From assembly GCA_905479915.1 (NCBI GenBank), contig CAJQOH010000013.1:59580-123579 (forward strand): a stretch of 64,000 nt of DNA, given 5' to 3'. The notes under the pieces were generated by a model, which ran no database searches, was not told the DNA's origin, and worked only from the letters and a program-made list of their open reading frames with translations. This DNA is from an uncultured Flavobacteriales bacterium (GTDB lineage: Bacteria; Bacteroidota; Bacteroidia; Flavobacteriales_E; Vicingaceae). The translations under genes were made by a program, and so were the position numbers. Below, piece by piece: positions 52,031 through 61,241 of the stretch (positions are counted from its first letter, which is position 1; every line of letters begins with the position of its first letter).

Positions 52031-54109
52031 ATGGCAGATACAATAGCAAAAAAGGAAATAGTAACAAAAGATGTAAGTTTAGAAGCGTTTCGTTTAATGA
52101 GCACAGCAAAAGCGTTAACCGAGCTGTATGAAGAAAATAAAGCAGTTTGTTCTAAATATGTTCATGCTACATCTAGAGGTCATGAAGCGATTCAATTGGC
52201 TTGTGGATTACAGTTGAAACCACAAGATTTTGTTTTCCCTTACTATCGTGATGATAGTATTTTGTTAGGAATTGGGATGACACCATTTCAATTAATGTTG
52301 CAAGTATTAGCAAAACGAAATGATCCATTCTCTGGAGGAAGAACGTATTATTCTCATCCGAGTTTAAACGATGCTGATAAACCAAAAATCCCTCACCAAA
52401 GTTCAGCTACAGGAATGCAAGCAATTCCAGCAACAGGTGTTGCTATGGGAATTCAGCATAAGGAAAAATTAGGAATGGCAGAAGATTACAAAGGAGAAAA
52501 CCCTGTTGTAGTTTGTAGTTTAGGAGATGCCTCATGTACAGAAGGAGAAGTTTCTGAAGCTTTTCAGATGGCAGTATTAAAACAAATGCCAATCATTTAT
52601 TTAGTACAAGATAACGAGTGGGATATATCTGCAAATGCAGAAGAAACTCGTGCACAAGATATTACACATTATGCAAAAGGATTTAAAGGGATGGATGTTA
52701 GAACCATTGATGGAACTAATTTTCAAGAATCTTATGAAACCTTTAATGAAGTATTAGCAATAGTTAGAAAAGAGCGCAGACCATTTATTATTCATGCTAA
52801 AGTACCCTTATTAAATCACCATACATCTGGTGTTCGAATGGAGTTTTATCGTCATGATAAAGAAGAATTGGCTGAAGCTTGGAGTAAAGATCCTTTTCCG
52901 AAATTGATGGATGCTTTAGTAAAAAAAGGTGTTGACAAAAAAGAATTAGAGCAGATTGAAAATACTGCTATAGAATTGGTGGCTAAAGATTACCAATTGG
53001 CATTGAAAGAAGAAGATCCAAAACCTGAAGATTTATTGACACATGCTTTTGCTCCAACTCCTATTACTGAGGAAAAAGGAGAAAGAGCTCCAGAAGGTAA
53101 GGATAAAACTGTAATGGTTGATTCTGCTTTGTTTGCAATTAGAGAAATTATGTCAAAACATCCAGAAAGTTTATTGTACGGACAGGATGTTGGAGCAAGA
53201 ATTGGAGGGGTATTTAGAGAGGCAGCAACTTTAGCACAGCAATTTGGAGATGATAGAGTATACAATACCCCAATACAAGAAGCATTTATTGTAGGAAGTA
53301 CAGTTGGTATGTCAGCCGTTGGTTTAAAACCAATAGTTGAGGTACAATTTGCTGATTATATTTGGCCAGGATTAAATCAGTTGTTTACTGAGGTTGGTAG
53401 ATCTTATTATTTATCTAATGGTAAATGGCCGGTAAGTATGATTTTAAGAGTTCCTATTGGCGCTTATGGTTCTGGTGGACCTTATCATTCATCAAGTGTA
53501 GAATCTATTGTAACAAACATTAGAGGAGTAAAAGTAGCTTATCCGAGTACTGGAGCTGATTTAAAAGGTTTAATGAAAGCTGCTTATTATGATCCAAATC
53601 CAGTAGTAATGTTGGAGCACAAAGGTTTATACTGGAGTAAAATTAAAGGAACAGAAGGTGCAATGACTATTGAACCTGATGAAGATTATGTTATTCCTTT
53701 TGGGAAGGCAAGGACTGTAATTGATGCACCAAATCAAGAAAATTCGGTAGCTATAATTACTTATGGAATGGGTGTTTATTGGAGTACTGCAGCAGAGAAA
53801 AACTTTAAAGGACAAGTAGAAATTATTGATTTACGTACGCTTAATCCGTTGGATGAAGAAGCAATGTATGCTGCGGCTAAAAAACATAATAAAATATTAG
53901 TTGTTACTGAAGAATCTGTAGAGTGTTCTTTTGCTTTAGGTTTAGTTGCTCGTATTCAGAAAAATTGTTTTGAATATTTAGAGGCGCCAGTAGAAATTAT
54001 TGGTTCAATAGATACACCTGCAATACCATTAAATTCTACTTTAGAAGCTACTCTTTTACCTAATGGAGATAAGGTGAGCGAAGCTATAGCTAATTTGTTA
54101 AGCTATTAA
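52031..54109 (+). CDS. 2-oxoacid dehydrogenase E1 component, fused alpha and beta subunits
   Basis: A 692-residue thiamine-diphosphate enzyme joining E1 alpha (about 1-340) and E1 beta (about 360-692). Alpha: YVHATSRGHEAIQLACGLQL, PHQSSATGMQAIPATGVAMG, the TPP motif VVVCSLGDASCTEGEVSEAF ending in QDNEW. Beta: LYGQDVGARIGGVFREAATL, PIQEAFIVGSTVGMSAVGLK, RVPIGAYGSGGPYHS and VVTEESVECSFALG. The order matches branched-chain 2-oxoacid (isovalerate-type) or pyruvate dehydrogenases that feed an E2 lipoyl partner. Substrate cannot be fixed; branched-chain is common for this Bacteroidetes fusion. The next gene appears to begin overlapping its stop. Confidence 0.92.
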   Translation: MADTIAKKEIVTKDVSLEAFRLMSTAKALTELYEENKAVCSKYVHATSRGHEAIQLACGLQLKPQDFVFPYYRDDSILLGIGMTPFQLMLQVLAKRNDPFSGGRTYYSHPSLNDADKPKIPHQSSATGMQAIPATGVAMGIQHKEKLGMAEDYKGENPVVVCSLGDASCTEGEVSEAFQMAVLKQMPIIYLVQDNEWDISANAEETRAQDITHYAKGFKGMDVRTIDGTNFQESYETFNEVLAIVRKERRPFIIHAKVPLLNHHTSGVRMEFYRHDKEELAEAWSKDPFPKLMDALVKKGVDKKELEQIENTAIELVAKDYQLALKEEDPKPEDLLTHAFAPTPITEEKGERAPEGKDKTVMVDSALFAIREIMSKHPESLLYGQDVGARIGGVFREAATLAQQFGDDRVYNTPIQEAFIVGSTVGMSAVGLKPIVEVQFADYIWPGLNQLFTEVGRSYYLSNGKWPVSMILRVPIGAYGSGGPYHSSSVESIVTNIRGVKVAYPSTGADLKGLMKAAYYDPNPVVMLEHKGLYWSKIKGTEGAMTIEPDEDYVIPFGKARTVIDAPNQENSVAIITYGMGVYWSTAAEKNFKGQVEIIDLRTLNPLDEEAMYAAAKKHNKILVVTEESVECSFALGLVARIQKNCFEYLEAPVEIIGSIDTPAIPLNSTLEATLLPNGDKVSEAIANLLSY

Positions 54110-56093
54110 GATTTTAAAAAAAATACTGCTACTTTTCTTATTCCTGAATTTCTTTCAGCAAACTTCTGTTGCTCAAGATCAACAATTAATAGATTCTTTA
54201 TATAGTTTTCTGGAAGGAGAATTAGATACTTTAGATAAAATTAATACGTACAATTCTTTATCGATAGCAATAAAAAATAATTCTGATACTTCAATGTATT
54301 ATGCAAAGGAGGCATTAAGAATTAGTCAAGAAATTAATGATCAAAAGTCTATTGTAAATAGTTATTTATCTCTTTCAAATCTAAATTTAGACTTAGGGAA
54401 TTTTAAAAAAGCGTTAAAAACTCTTTTTAGAGCCCAAGGAATTGCTGATTCTTTGAATTATAAAGAACTATTAGGAAAGATTTATAATAATTTAGGGAAT
54501 GCCTATCGAGGCATGGAGAATATTGAAAGCTCAGAAAAATTTTATTCTAGAGCAATAGATCTATATGAAACTGTTGGTAATGAGTTGGAATTAGGAAAGA
54601 CTTATAACAACATAGCTTTAATATATGTTAGGCAAGAAAGGTTTGATGAAGCAATTGCTAATTATCATAAGTCATTAAATATTGTTGTAAAGTTCAAAGA
54701 TAAATCAGCAGAGGCTAATGGTTGGAGCAATTTAGGTGTTGCTCATTATTATAAAGGAGAAATTGAGAAAACAATTTTTTATTTTAAGAAATCTTTATTG
54801 TTAGAAGAGGAGATTAACAATGTAATGGGAGTTGCAATTAGTTATAGCAATATTGGTGAATTATATTTTGAGACCAAGAAATTTGATGCAGCAATAGAAA
54901 GCTTATTATTAAGTATTGAAATAGCTAAAGAGGTAAATGCGCAAGATTTGTTAAAGCATACGTATAAAGTATTATCAATGTCTTATGCCAAAATTCAAAA
55001 ATTTGAACAGGCATATAAATACAACAACTTGTTTATGAACATAAAAGATAGCATTAACAATCTTGAAACCTCAAAATATTCAATGGAGTTGGAATCGAAG
55101 TTTGTAAGTTCAGAAAAGGAAAAAAAGATTTTAGAATTAGAAAAACAACAAGTAGTAAATGAGTTGGAAATAACAGGTAAGAAATACACTCAAAATGTTT
55201 TAATTGCAGGGGTTGTAATAATTCTTTTGTTATTGTTAGTATTCTATACGAGGTATCGTTCAAGTAAAAAATCTAAAGAAATATTACAAATTTATAGTAG
55301 TGAAATTGAACAGAAAAATAATGAAATAACAGAGAGTATAGAATATGCTAAGCGCATACAACAAGCCATTTTACCCTCTAAAAAAGAATTGAAAGAATAT
55401 TTGCCAAATTCTTTTGTATTCTATAAACCAAAAGATATTGTTGCTGGAGATTTTTATTGGATTGAAAAGGTTGGTGAAAATATTTTATTTGCTGTAGCAG
55501 ATTGTACAGGACATGGAGTTCCAGGAGCAATGGTTTCAGTAGTTTGTCATAATGTTTTAAATAGAGTAATAAGAGACTTTAAGTTGCTTGATCCAGGTAA
55601 GATTTTAGATAAAACTAGGGAACTAGTAGTTGAACAATTAAATAAATCAGAATCAATAGAAGCAAATAATATTGGAGGAATTAAAGATGGAATGGATATC
55701 GCTTTATGTGTGTTTAACCCAAAAACTAAAGAATTAAATTATGCCGGAGCAAATAATCCGGTTTGGATTCTGAAAAAAAACGCTAATGAAATAGAAGAAG
55801 TTAAAGCTAATAAACAAGCCATTGGGAAATTGGATAACCCTATGCCTTATGTTACTCATAACATAAAATTAAATGAAGAGGATAGTGTTTTTATATTTTC
55901 TGATGGTTATGCTGATCAATTTGGGGGAGAAAAGGGAAAGAAATTTAAATCTAAACCATTTAAAAAACTTCTGTCTTCTATGCAAAATGATTCTATGGGT
56001 ATTCAATTTGAAAAAATTGAGAACCATTTTGAATTGTGGAAAGGAGATTTAGAGCAAGTAGATGATGTGTGTGTAATAGGAATTAGGATTTAA
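54105..56093 (+). CDS. TPR sensor protein with SpoIIE/PP2C phosphatase, apparent ATT start
   Basis: The clear frame continues upstream of the first ATG (54294) to a stop at 54099-54101 and encodes KILKKILLLFLFLNFFQQTS followed by VAQDQQ, a good Bacteroidetes signal peptide. No ATG, GTG or TTG exists there; an ATT at 54105 (or 54111) must be the start, at the upstream gene's TAA. From it the protein is 662 residues. After the signal come about six TPR repeats (to about 310), a coiled coil, one membrane helix near residues 365-385, a second coiled coil with IEYAKRIQQAILPSKKEL, and a SpoIIE phosphatase (AGDFYWIEKV, FAVADCTGHGVPGAMVS, IFSDGYADQFGGEKG). It resembles sensor-phosphatases controlling anti-anti-sigma partner switches. 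Confidence 0.85.
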   Translation: MKILKKILLLFLFLNFFQQTSVAQDQQLIDSLYSFLEGELDTLDKINTYNSLSIAIKNNSDTSMYYAKEALRISQEINDQKSIVNSYLSLSNLNLDLGNFKKALKTLFRAQGIADSLNYKELLGKIYNNLGNAYRGMENIESSEKFYSRAIDLYETVGNELELGKTYNNIALIYVRQERFDEAIANYHKSLNIVVKFKDKSAEANGWSNLGVAHYYKGEIEKTIFYFKKSLLLEEEINNVMGVAISYSNIGELYFETKKFDAAIESLLLSIEIAKEVNAQDLLKHTYKVLSMSYAKIQKFEQAYKYNNLFMNIKDSINNLETSKYSMELESKFVSSEKEKKILELEKQQVVNELEITGKKYTQNVLIAGVVIILLLLLVFYTRYRSSKKSKEILQIYSSEIEQKNNEITESIEYAKRIQQAILPSKKELKEYLPNSFVFYKPKDIVAGDFYWIEKVGENILFAVADCTGHGVPGAMVSVVCHNVLNRVIRDFKLLDPGKILDKTRELVVEQLNKSESIEANNIGGIKDGMDIALCVFNPKTKELNYAGANNPVWILKKNANEIEEVKANKQAIGKLDNPMPYVTHNIKLNEEDSVFIFSDGYADQFGGEKGKKFKSKPFKKLLSSMQNDSMGIQFEKIENHFELWKGDLEQVDDVCVIGIRI

Positions 56094-56121
56094 GTTATTG
56101 AATAATTAGTAAATTTGTTAG

Positions 56122-56688
56122 ATGATAAAACAGGGTTTAATTGTATTCTTTTTACTTATTTCATTTAATGTATTCTCTCAAGAAGATGTTTATGTTCTTG
56201 ATGATTCAAGTAATGAAACTTCTTCTACTTTTTCTGATGATAAAGGGTTTAATTGGAATAGAGTAACTGTAGGAGGTGGTTTAGGACTTACTTTTGGAGA
56301 TATTACTATAATCGAAGTTGCCCCTAATTTTGGTTATTATTTAACAGATAATATTTTGGCAGGAGTTGGTGTAAATTATACGTATTACGGAGACAAAAGA
56401 ACTGCTTTTAATACTACCATTTACGGAGGAAGGGTTTACGGAGAGTATTTATTTAATAATATGCCTTTACTAGCTCATGTAGAAACTGAATTGATTAATT
56501 TGGAATGGACAGCGACTGAACGTAAAAATATAGTCAATGTTTATGTAGGAGGTGGTTTGAAACAACGACTTTCAGGGAGCTCTTATATTTATATGTTAGG
56601 CTTATGGAATCTAAATGAGACAAAAGAATCCATACTAATACAGCAACCAAATCCTGTTATTAGAGTAGGATTTGCTATTGGTTTATAA
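56122..56688 (+). CDS. Outer-membrane beta-barrel-like protein
   Basis: A 188-residue protein with signal peptide 1-19 (ending NVFSQ) and a mature part of alternating strands: WNRVTVGGGLGLTFGDITII, NILAGVGVNYTYYGD, NTTIYGGRVYGEYLF, NVYVGGGLKQRLSG and a C-terminal NPVIRVGFAIGL, ending in a hydrophobic residue as barrels do. Small eight-stranded barrel likely. It starts 28 bases after the phosphatase gene, so it may be in the same operon. Function unknown. Confidence 0.75.
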   Translation: MIKQGLIVFFLLISFNVFSQEDVYVLDDSSNETSSTFSDDKGFNWNRVTVGGGLGLTFGDITIIEVAPNFGYYLTDNILAGVGVNYTYYGDKRTAFNTTIYGGRVYGEYLFNNMPLLAHVETELINLEWTATERKNIVNVYVGGGLKQRLSGSSYIYMLGLWNLNETKESILIQQPNPVIRVGFAIGL

Positions 56689-56698
56689 GATCTAAAAT

Positions 56699-56911
56699 TT
56701 ATTTCCCAATAAAGCTCAGAGCTCCAGAAGGACAAGCATTAATTTGTTCTTTTAGTTCTTCTGTAGTTGCATTTTCAATTGTTAACCATGGTTTTTCTTT
56801 AGGTCTGTATACTTTTGGTAATCTTTTAACGCATTGCGCAGCATGTATGCAGGTTTCAGGTTTCCAAACAATTGTTATATCTTCATTAGAATAATGTATC
56901 TCTTTGCTCAT
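56699..56911 (-). CDS. yjdI: YjdI-type mono-cluster ferredoxin-like protein
   Basis: A 70-residue protein of the Fer4_19/YjdI family. C21 and C27 (ETCIHAAQCVKR) and C60 (ACPSGALSF) match the three cysteines of E. coli YjdI; a nearby His may complete the site. The PWLTIENATTEELKEQINAC stretch is typical. It should bind a single 4Fe-4S cluster and may carry electrons or sense redox. It is convergent with the barrel gene (ten bases between stops) and precedes the AsmA-like gene by 17 bases in the same direction. Its symbol is given by homology only. Confidence 0.88.
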   Translation of the reverse strand: MSKEIHYSNEDITIVWKPETCIHAAQCVKRLPKVYRPKEKPWLTIENATTEELKEQINACPSGALSFIGK

Positions 56912-56928
56912 AGTTTAAGTTTTAATTC

Positions 56929-59589
56929 TTAAATATCGTCAAAATCTTCGAATTCTTCAGCTTCAGGTTCGGCAATTTTATCTATGAACTTACCTAATCC
57001 TTTTTTCTTTTTCTTAGGCTTTTCTTTCTTTTTTGGTGCTGTTTTTTTCTCTTTTTTCTTACTATCTATATCTTCTTCCCATTCTATGATAAAACCATCG
57101 TCATCTTTCGGTTTCACCTCATGATTAGCAGCGCTATCTTTTTTAAACCAACCGAACTCTTTATTTAAAACCTTTTTAAGGTTACTTTTTTCTTTTTTAA
57201 AGTCTTCCTTAAAGCTTTCCTTAAGTCCTTTAGTATCATAACTTATTTTGTAATCTTCAATGGTTCCTGTCATGTGTAAAAACAAAGAAGTTCTACCTAG
57301 TCCATCATCTTCAATATAACCAAACTCTGAGTTTTTAGTTTTGTTTTTTGATTTACCCCATAGAACATCACTCATTAATACTTTAAATCGATAATCGATA
57401 TCATTGTTAAATGAATGCGTTCCAGAAAATGTTAAGTCAAGGGCATTAGATTTTATTTCGGTTTTTGGAATATGTACGGTTTCATCTTTTATTTCTATTT
57501 GAGTTTCCAAGCTTTTAAATTTAATGTGTTCAAGCTCTTCTACTTCAATATATTTACTCAATGCTAAAACAGGCTTGTAATTAATGAGTTCACCGTTTTT
57601 GATCTTTACATCAGCTAAAACATAAATCTTCTCTTTTTTTACTTTTAAGTTTTTATCAAAAATGGATGCAAATTCAATTGTAGTTGATGTTTTTCCTTTT
57701 ATGTTTTCTGCACTTATCGCTTTTTGACCAAAATTTTCAAATTGATAGAATAATTGATAAACATCAATTTCTTTCGTATTTACTTTACTGGTAATTAATA
57801 TTTCATCTCCCTTAGAATCATCAATGGCAATGTTACCGTTTACTTTTCCATTCATTGATTTGAATGATACGTCTGTTGCAGTTAATACTTGGTCTTCAAG
57901 GTGAATAGTTCCTTTAAAATTTGTAGCAACAAACTTTCTGAATTGAAAAGTATCAATTTTTGCTTTAAAGTTTAAAAGTACTTTACTAGGTAGGTTTAAC
58001 GTATATTCAGATGAATTTTCTGAAGAGCTGGTTAGTAAATCATCTAAAACCAGTTTATTGGTATGACAGTTTGTTTTAACGGCTAAATATTCACCCTCAA
58101 CAAATAAGAAAGCCAATAGGTTTTTAAACTTCCCATCTAGTTTAAATTTACTTTGGTTGATATTAAAATCAAGTTGATCAATGTTTACATCATTATTGGT
58201 GAATTCAAAACTTCCATTAATGTTTTGAATTGTGTTTGGGTTGTTTTCCAGCTTAAGATTAGCATTGGTTAATTGGGCATTTCCTTTTGCATTTAACTTT
58301 CTTAATTCACTGGCTTTGATGTTGCCAAGTTCTTTGATGTTTCCTTTGTATTGAAGACTAATATTTAAATTCCCTTCAGCAGTTTCTAGTGTGTCTAGTT
58401 TAAAGAAATCTTTAGCGGTTTTAAGATCTACATTTGCTTTGGAATTGAATTGAATTTGAGGGTTATTAAAATTGCTAATCAAACAATTCCCTGAAATCTT
58501 ACCAGCACCAAAATTAGCATTAATCGAATCTACTTTGAGTTTAGATGTATTTGCAGAACTGCCAGCACCATTGGTGAAAGTTCCTTCCATAAAAATATTT
58601 TTGAACGATTGGTTGGATGACTTTTCAGTAAATGTTCCATCTCTAAGTTTAAATTTTGCATTGAACTCGGGTGTCTTTTTAATGGAGTACTCACCAATTA
58701 TTGTTGAGGTGTAGGTAATGTTACCATTCGTTTGATAGGCTGATAAAGATTCTCTTTGTTTTGGTGGTAAAAGAGAAAATAAATCTTTTATCGCAATATC
58801 TTTTCCTTCAGATTGAAGATTCAAATTTATTCCAACTGCTTTATTTACGATGTTACCAGTAAGGTTAAATTTTAACTGTTCAATATCAATTTTGCCTGTA
58901 TTAATTTGGTAGATTTTTGTGGTCTGATTTACTGCCAGGGATGTATTGATAATAATGTTTTTATCCTTTATTATAGAGTTGCCTTTTTCGTTGATTTGAT
59001 GAATTATTAAGTTGGCTTCTGTGTTTAATGTGAATTCTTCTTTAGAGAAATTTCCAGATAAAGAAAGTCCTACGGCTTCAATACTCATGTCAACATTTTT
59101 GTATTCGTTGAGTAAATAAAATGTAACACCTTTTAAACTTAACTTTTCTAATTCTATGGATAGTTGATTTTCTGAACTCTCAGAGGTTTTCCAAAAATGA
59201 TAATTGTCGTTACCATTTTTATCAATTTTTACATTTACAATTCCATCTTCAATTTGAACAGTTTTAATGGTATAGTTTTCGTTGATTATGTCAATAATGT
59301 TGAACTGAAGATAAACTGACTGAGCGGAAAATAAAGTGCCTTTTTTATCACTTTCGGTAACTTCTTCAGCAGTTACTTTTTGAAATTCTAAAGAAGCGTA
59401 AGGGAATTTTTTAAAAACAGAAAAATCAACTTCTTTAACATCTATTTTAGTATTAATACTATTGTTGATTCGTTCTATGATGAAAGCTTTTATTTTATCT
59501 TCATAGATAGTAGAAAAAACAATTCCAATCATTACAAAAATTGCAATGATAATCCCTAAAATTATTGATATTGTTTTTAACTTTTTCAC
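56929..59589 (-). CDS. AsmA-like protein
   Basis: An 886-residue envelope protein with one N-terminal membrane helix (KTISIILGIIIAIFVMIGIV, residues 5-24) followed by a long periplasmic region typical of AsmA/TamB-type proteins: early FSVFKKFPYASLEFQKVTAE and repeated short beta segments such as NIKGKTSTTIEF and LNASVNLDLK-like stretches, and a C-terminal AsmA domain near FLHMTGTIEDYKISYDTKGL. After residue 780 the tail is unusually charged (lysine/glutamate runs, ends EPEAEEFEDFDDI). Such proteins are thought to help lipid transport between membranes. The start codon is GTG. The repeat element at 59608-59747 lies just upstream. Confidence 0.85.
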   Translation of the reverse strand: MKKLKTISIILGIIIAIFVMIGIVFSTIYEDKIKAFIIERINNSINTKIDVKEVDFSVFKKFPYASLEFQKVTAEEVTESDKKGTLFSAQSVYLQFNIIDIINENYTIKTVQIEDGIVNVKIDKNGNDNYHFWKTSESSENQLSIELEKLSLKGVTFYLLNEYKNVDMSIEAVGLSLSGNFSKEEFTLNTEANLIIHQINEKGNSIIKDKNIIINTSLAVNQTTKIYQINTGKIDIEQLKFNLTGNIVNKAVGINLNLQSEGKDIAIKDLFSLLPPKQRESLSAYQTNGNITYTSTIIGEYSIKKTPEFNAKFKLRDGTFTEKSSNQSFKNIFMEGTFTNGAGSSANTSKLKVDSINANFGAGKISGNCLISNFNNPQIQFNSKANVDLKTAKDFFKLDTLETAEGNLNISLQYKGNIKELGNIKASELRKLNAKGNAQLTNANLKLENNPNTIQNINGSFEFTNNDVNIDQLDFNINQSKFKLDGKFKNLLAFLFVEGEYLAVKTNCHTNKLVLDDLLTSSSENSSEYTLNLPSKVLLNFKAKIDTFQFRKFVATNFKGTIHLEDQVLTATDVSFKSMNGKVNGNIAIDDSKGDEILITSKVNTKEIDVYQLFYQFENFGQKAISAENIKGKTSTTIEFASIFDKNLKVKKEKIYVLADVKIKNGELINYKPVLALSKYIEVEELEHIKFKSLETQIEIKDETVHIPKTEIKSNALDLTFSGTHSFNNDIDYRFKVLMSDVLWGKSKNKTKNSEFGYIEDDGLGRTSLFLHMTGTIEDYKISYDTKGLKESFKEDFKKEKSNLKKVLNKEFGWFKKDSAANHEVKPKDDDGFIIEWEEDIDSKKKEKKTAPKKKEKPKKKKKGLGKFIDKIAEPEAEEFEDFDDI

Positions 59590-59607
59590 ACTGCTACTTT
59601 TTCAAAA

Positions 59608-59747
59608 TGTCAGTTCGAGTGATTTCGAGTTTTTATCGAAATTGTATCGAGAACATCATTTTGTGATTAAAACATTGATTCTCGATACATTCCGAGAATG
59701 ACACTTCGATAAACTCAGTGTGACATTTCGGAACACTCGAATTGACA
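59608..59747. repeat. Multi-hairpin intergenic repeat element
   Basis: A 140-base stretch between the AsmA-like gene and radA made of nested inverted repeats. Outer arms: 59608-59621 (TGTCAGTTCGAGTG) against 59734-59747 (CACTCGAATTGACA), 13 of 14 matching. Inside: ATTTCGA/TCGAAAT (59622-59628, 59636-59642); GTATCGAGAA/TTCTCGATAC (59644-59653, 59679-59688); TTCCGA/TCGGAA (59690-59695, 59728-59733); ACACT/AGTGT (59701-59705, 59717-59721). No coding frame. It resembles the REP- or MITE-like dispersed repeats of Flavobacteria. The rest of the 59590-59858 gap is plain AT-rich sequence. Confidence 0.7.
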
Positions 59748-59858
59748 ATGATTTAATACTTAAACGTAAAGTGTAAAATTCTATTTTATATGGATAGAAT
59801 TTCTTTTTGGAATAGAAACTTATTAGCAATAGGATGTGAAGAAGGAGAACAGTTGGTG

Positions 59859-61232
59859 TTATCCAAATAAGCGACTAAACACCTCTTCAACTTTGCTAAC
59901 GAATACAATTTCAATTTTGTGATTGGCAGGTGTGATTCCTTTTTTATTGTATTTGGAGATGAAAATTTTATCGAACCCTAATTTTTCTGCTTCCATAATA
60001 CGCTGATCAATTCTACTGATAGGTCGTATCTCACCAGATAAACCTACCTCTGCAGAGAAACAGGTTTTAGAATCAATGTGCATATCTTCTCCTGAAGATA
60101 GGATAGAGGTAAGCACTGCTAAATCTATAGAAGGATCGTTAACTTTTAAACCTCCAGCAATATTTAGAAATACATCTTTTGTAGCTAATCTAAAACCACA
60201 ACGTTTTTCTAAAACTGCTAAAAGCATGTTTAATCTTTTACTATCAAAGCCTGTGGTTGATCTTTGTGGTGTTCCATAAGCTGCAGAACTAACTAGAGCT
60301 TGTATTTCTATTAGTAAAGGTCTATTGCCTTCCATAGTCGCTCCAATTGCAGTACCACTTAATTGCTCTGCTTTGTCGCTAATTAATATTTCTGAAGGAT
60401 TATCAACTTCTCTTAATCCAGCACCATGCATTTCGTAAATACCAAGTTCGTTGGTAGAGCCAAACCTGTTTTTGATGGAACGTAGTAAACGATAAATATG
60501 GTTACGGTCTCCTTCAAATTGAAGAACAACGTCTACCATGTGTTCTAAAATTTTTGGCCCGGCAATATGTCCATCTTTAGTGATATGACCAATTAAGAAT
60601 ACTGGAGTATCAGTTTCTTTGGCATAGCGCATTAATTCAGAAGTACATTCTCTAACTTGAGAAATACTTCCTGGAGAAGAATCAATAGTCGCTGTATGTA
60701 AAGTCTGTATAGAATCTATAACCAATACTTCTGGTTGTAAATCCTTAATGTGATGAAATATATTTTGTGTTGATGTTTCGGTAAGTATAAAGCAGTCTGG
60801 ATTTTTATTTCCAATTCGATCTGCTCTCATTTTAGTTTGTTGTTCACTCTCTTCACCAGTTACGTAAAGTATTTTTTTACCTTTTAAACGCAATGACATT
60901 TGTAACATTAGGGTAGATTTTCCAATTCCTGGATCACCACCAAACAGTATTAAAGAACCAGGAACTAATCCACCGCCAAGAACTCTATTCAATTCTGTTC
61001 CAGGTAATTTAATACGAGGAATATCAGCAATTTTAATATGATCTAATTGTTGGGGTTTGTTGGTGCGGTTGGTATTGAAAGTGGCTTTAACATCATTAGG
61101 ATTAGGTTTGCTAACCATTTCTTCAACGATAGTGTTCCACTCGTTACAAGAAGTACATTTACCTACCCATTTATCGTATTGAGAACCACAGTTCTGGCAA
61201 AAAAATGCTGTTTTTACTTTCGTTTTTGCCAT
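59859..61232 (-). CDS. radA: DNA repair protein RadA
   Basis: A 457-residue RecA-like protein that assists recombination by branch migration. The N-terminal zinc ribbon is C12-x2-C15 and C26-x2-C29 (FFCQNCGSQYDKWVGKCTSC). The Walker A GGDPGIGKST is near 98, VLVIDSIQTLH is Walker B, the RadA motif KNRFGSTNELG is near 256, and the C-terminal Lon-like domain has NIAGGLKVNDPSIDLAVLTS and AEVGLSGEIRPI. Length and order are standard. It is 9 bases after the ABC ATPase gene upstream, so the two may be co-transcribed, though their functions differ. Confidence 0.96.
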   Translation of the reverse strand: MAKTKVKTAFFCQNCGSQYDKWVGKCTSCNEWNTIVEEMVSKPNPNDVKATFNTNRTNKPQQLDHIKIADIPRIKLPGTELNRVLGGGLVPGSLILFGGDPGIGKSTLMLQMSLRLKGKKILYVTGEESEQQTKMRADRIGNKNPDCFILTETSTQNIFHHIKDLQPEVLVIDSIQTLHTATIDSSPGSISQVRECTSELMRYAKETDTPVFLIGHITKDGHIAGPKILEHMVDVVLQFEGDRNHIYRLLRSIKNRFGSTNELGIYEMHGAGLREVDNPSEILISDKAEQLSGTAIGATMEGNRPLLIEIQALVSSAAYGTPQRSTTGFDSKRLNMLLAVLEKRCGFRLATKDVFLNIAGGLKVNDPSIDLAVLTSILSSGEDMHIDSKTCFSAEVGLSGEIRPISRIDQRIMEAEKLGFDKIFISKYNKKGITPANHKIEIVFVSKVEEVFSRLFG

Positions 61233-61241
61233 TCTAAGTGG

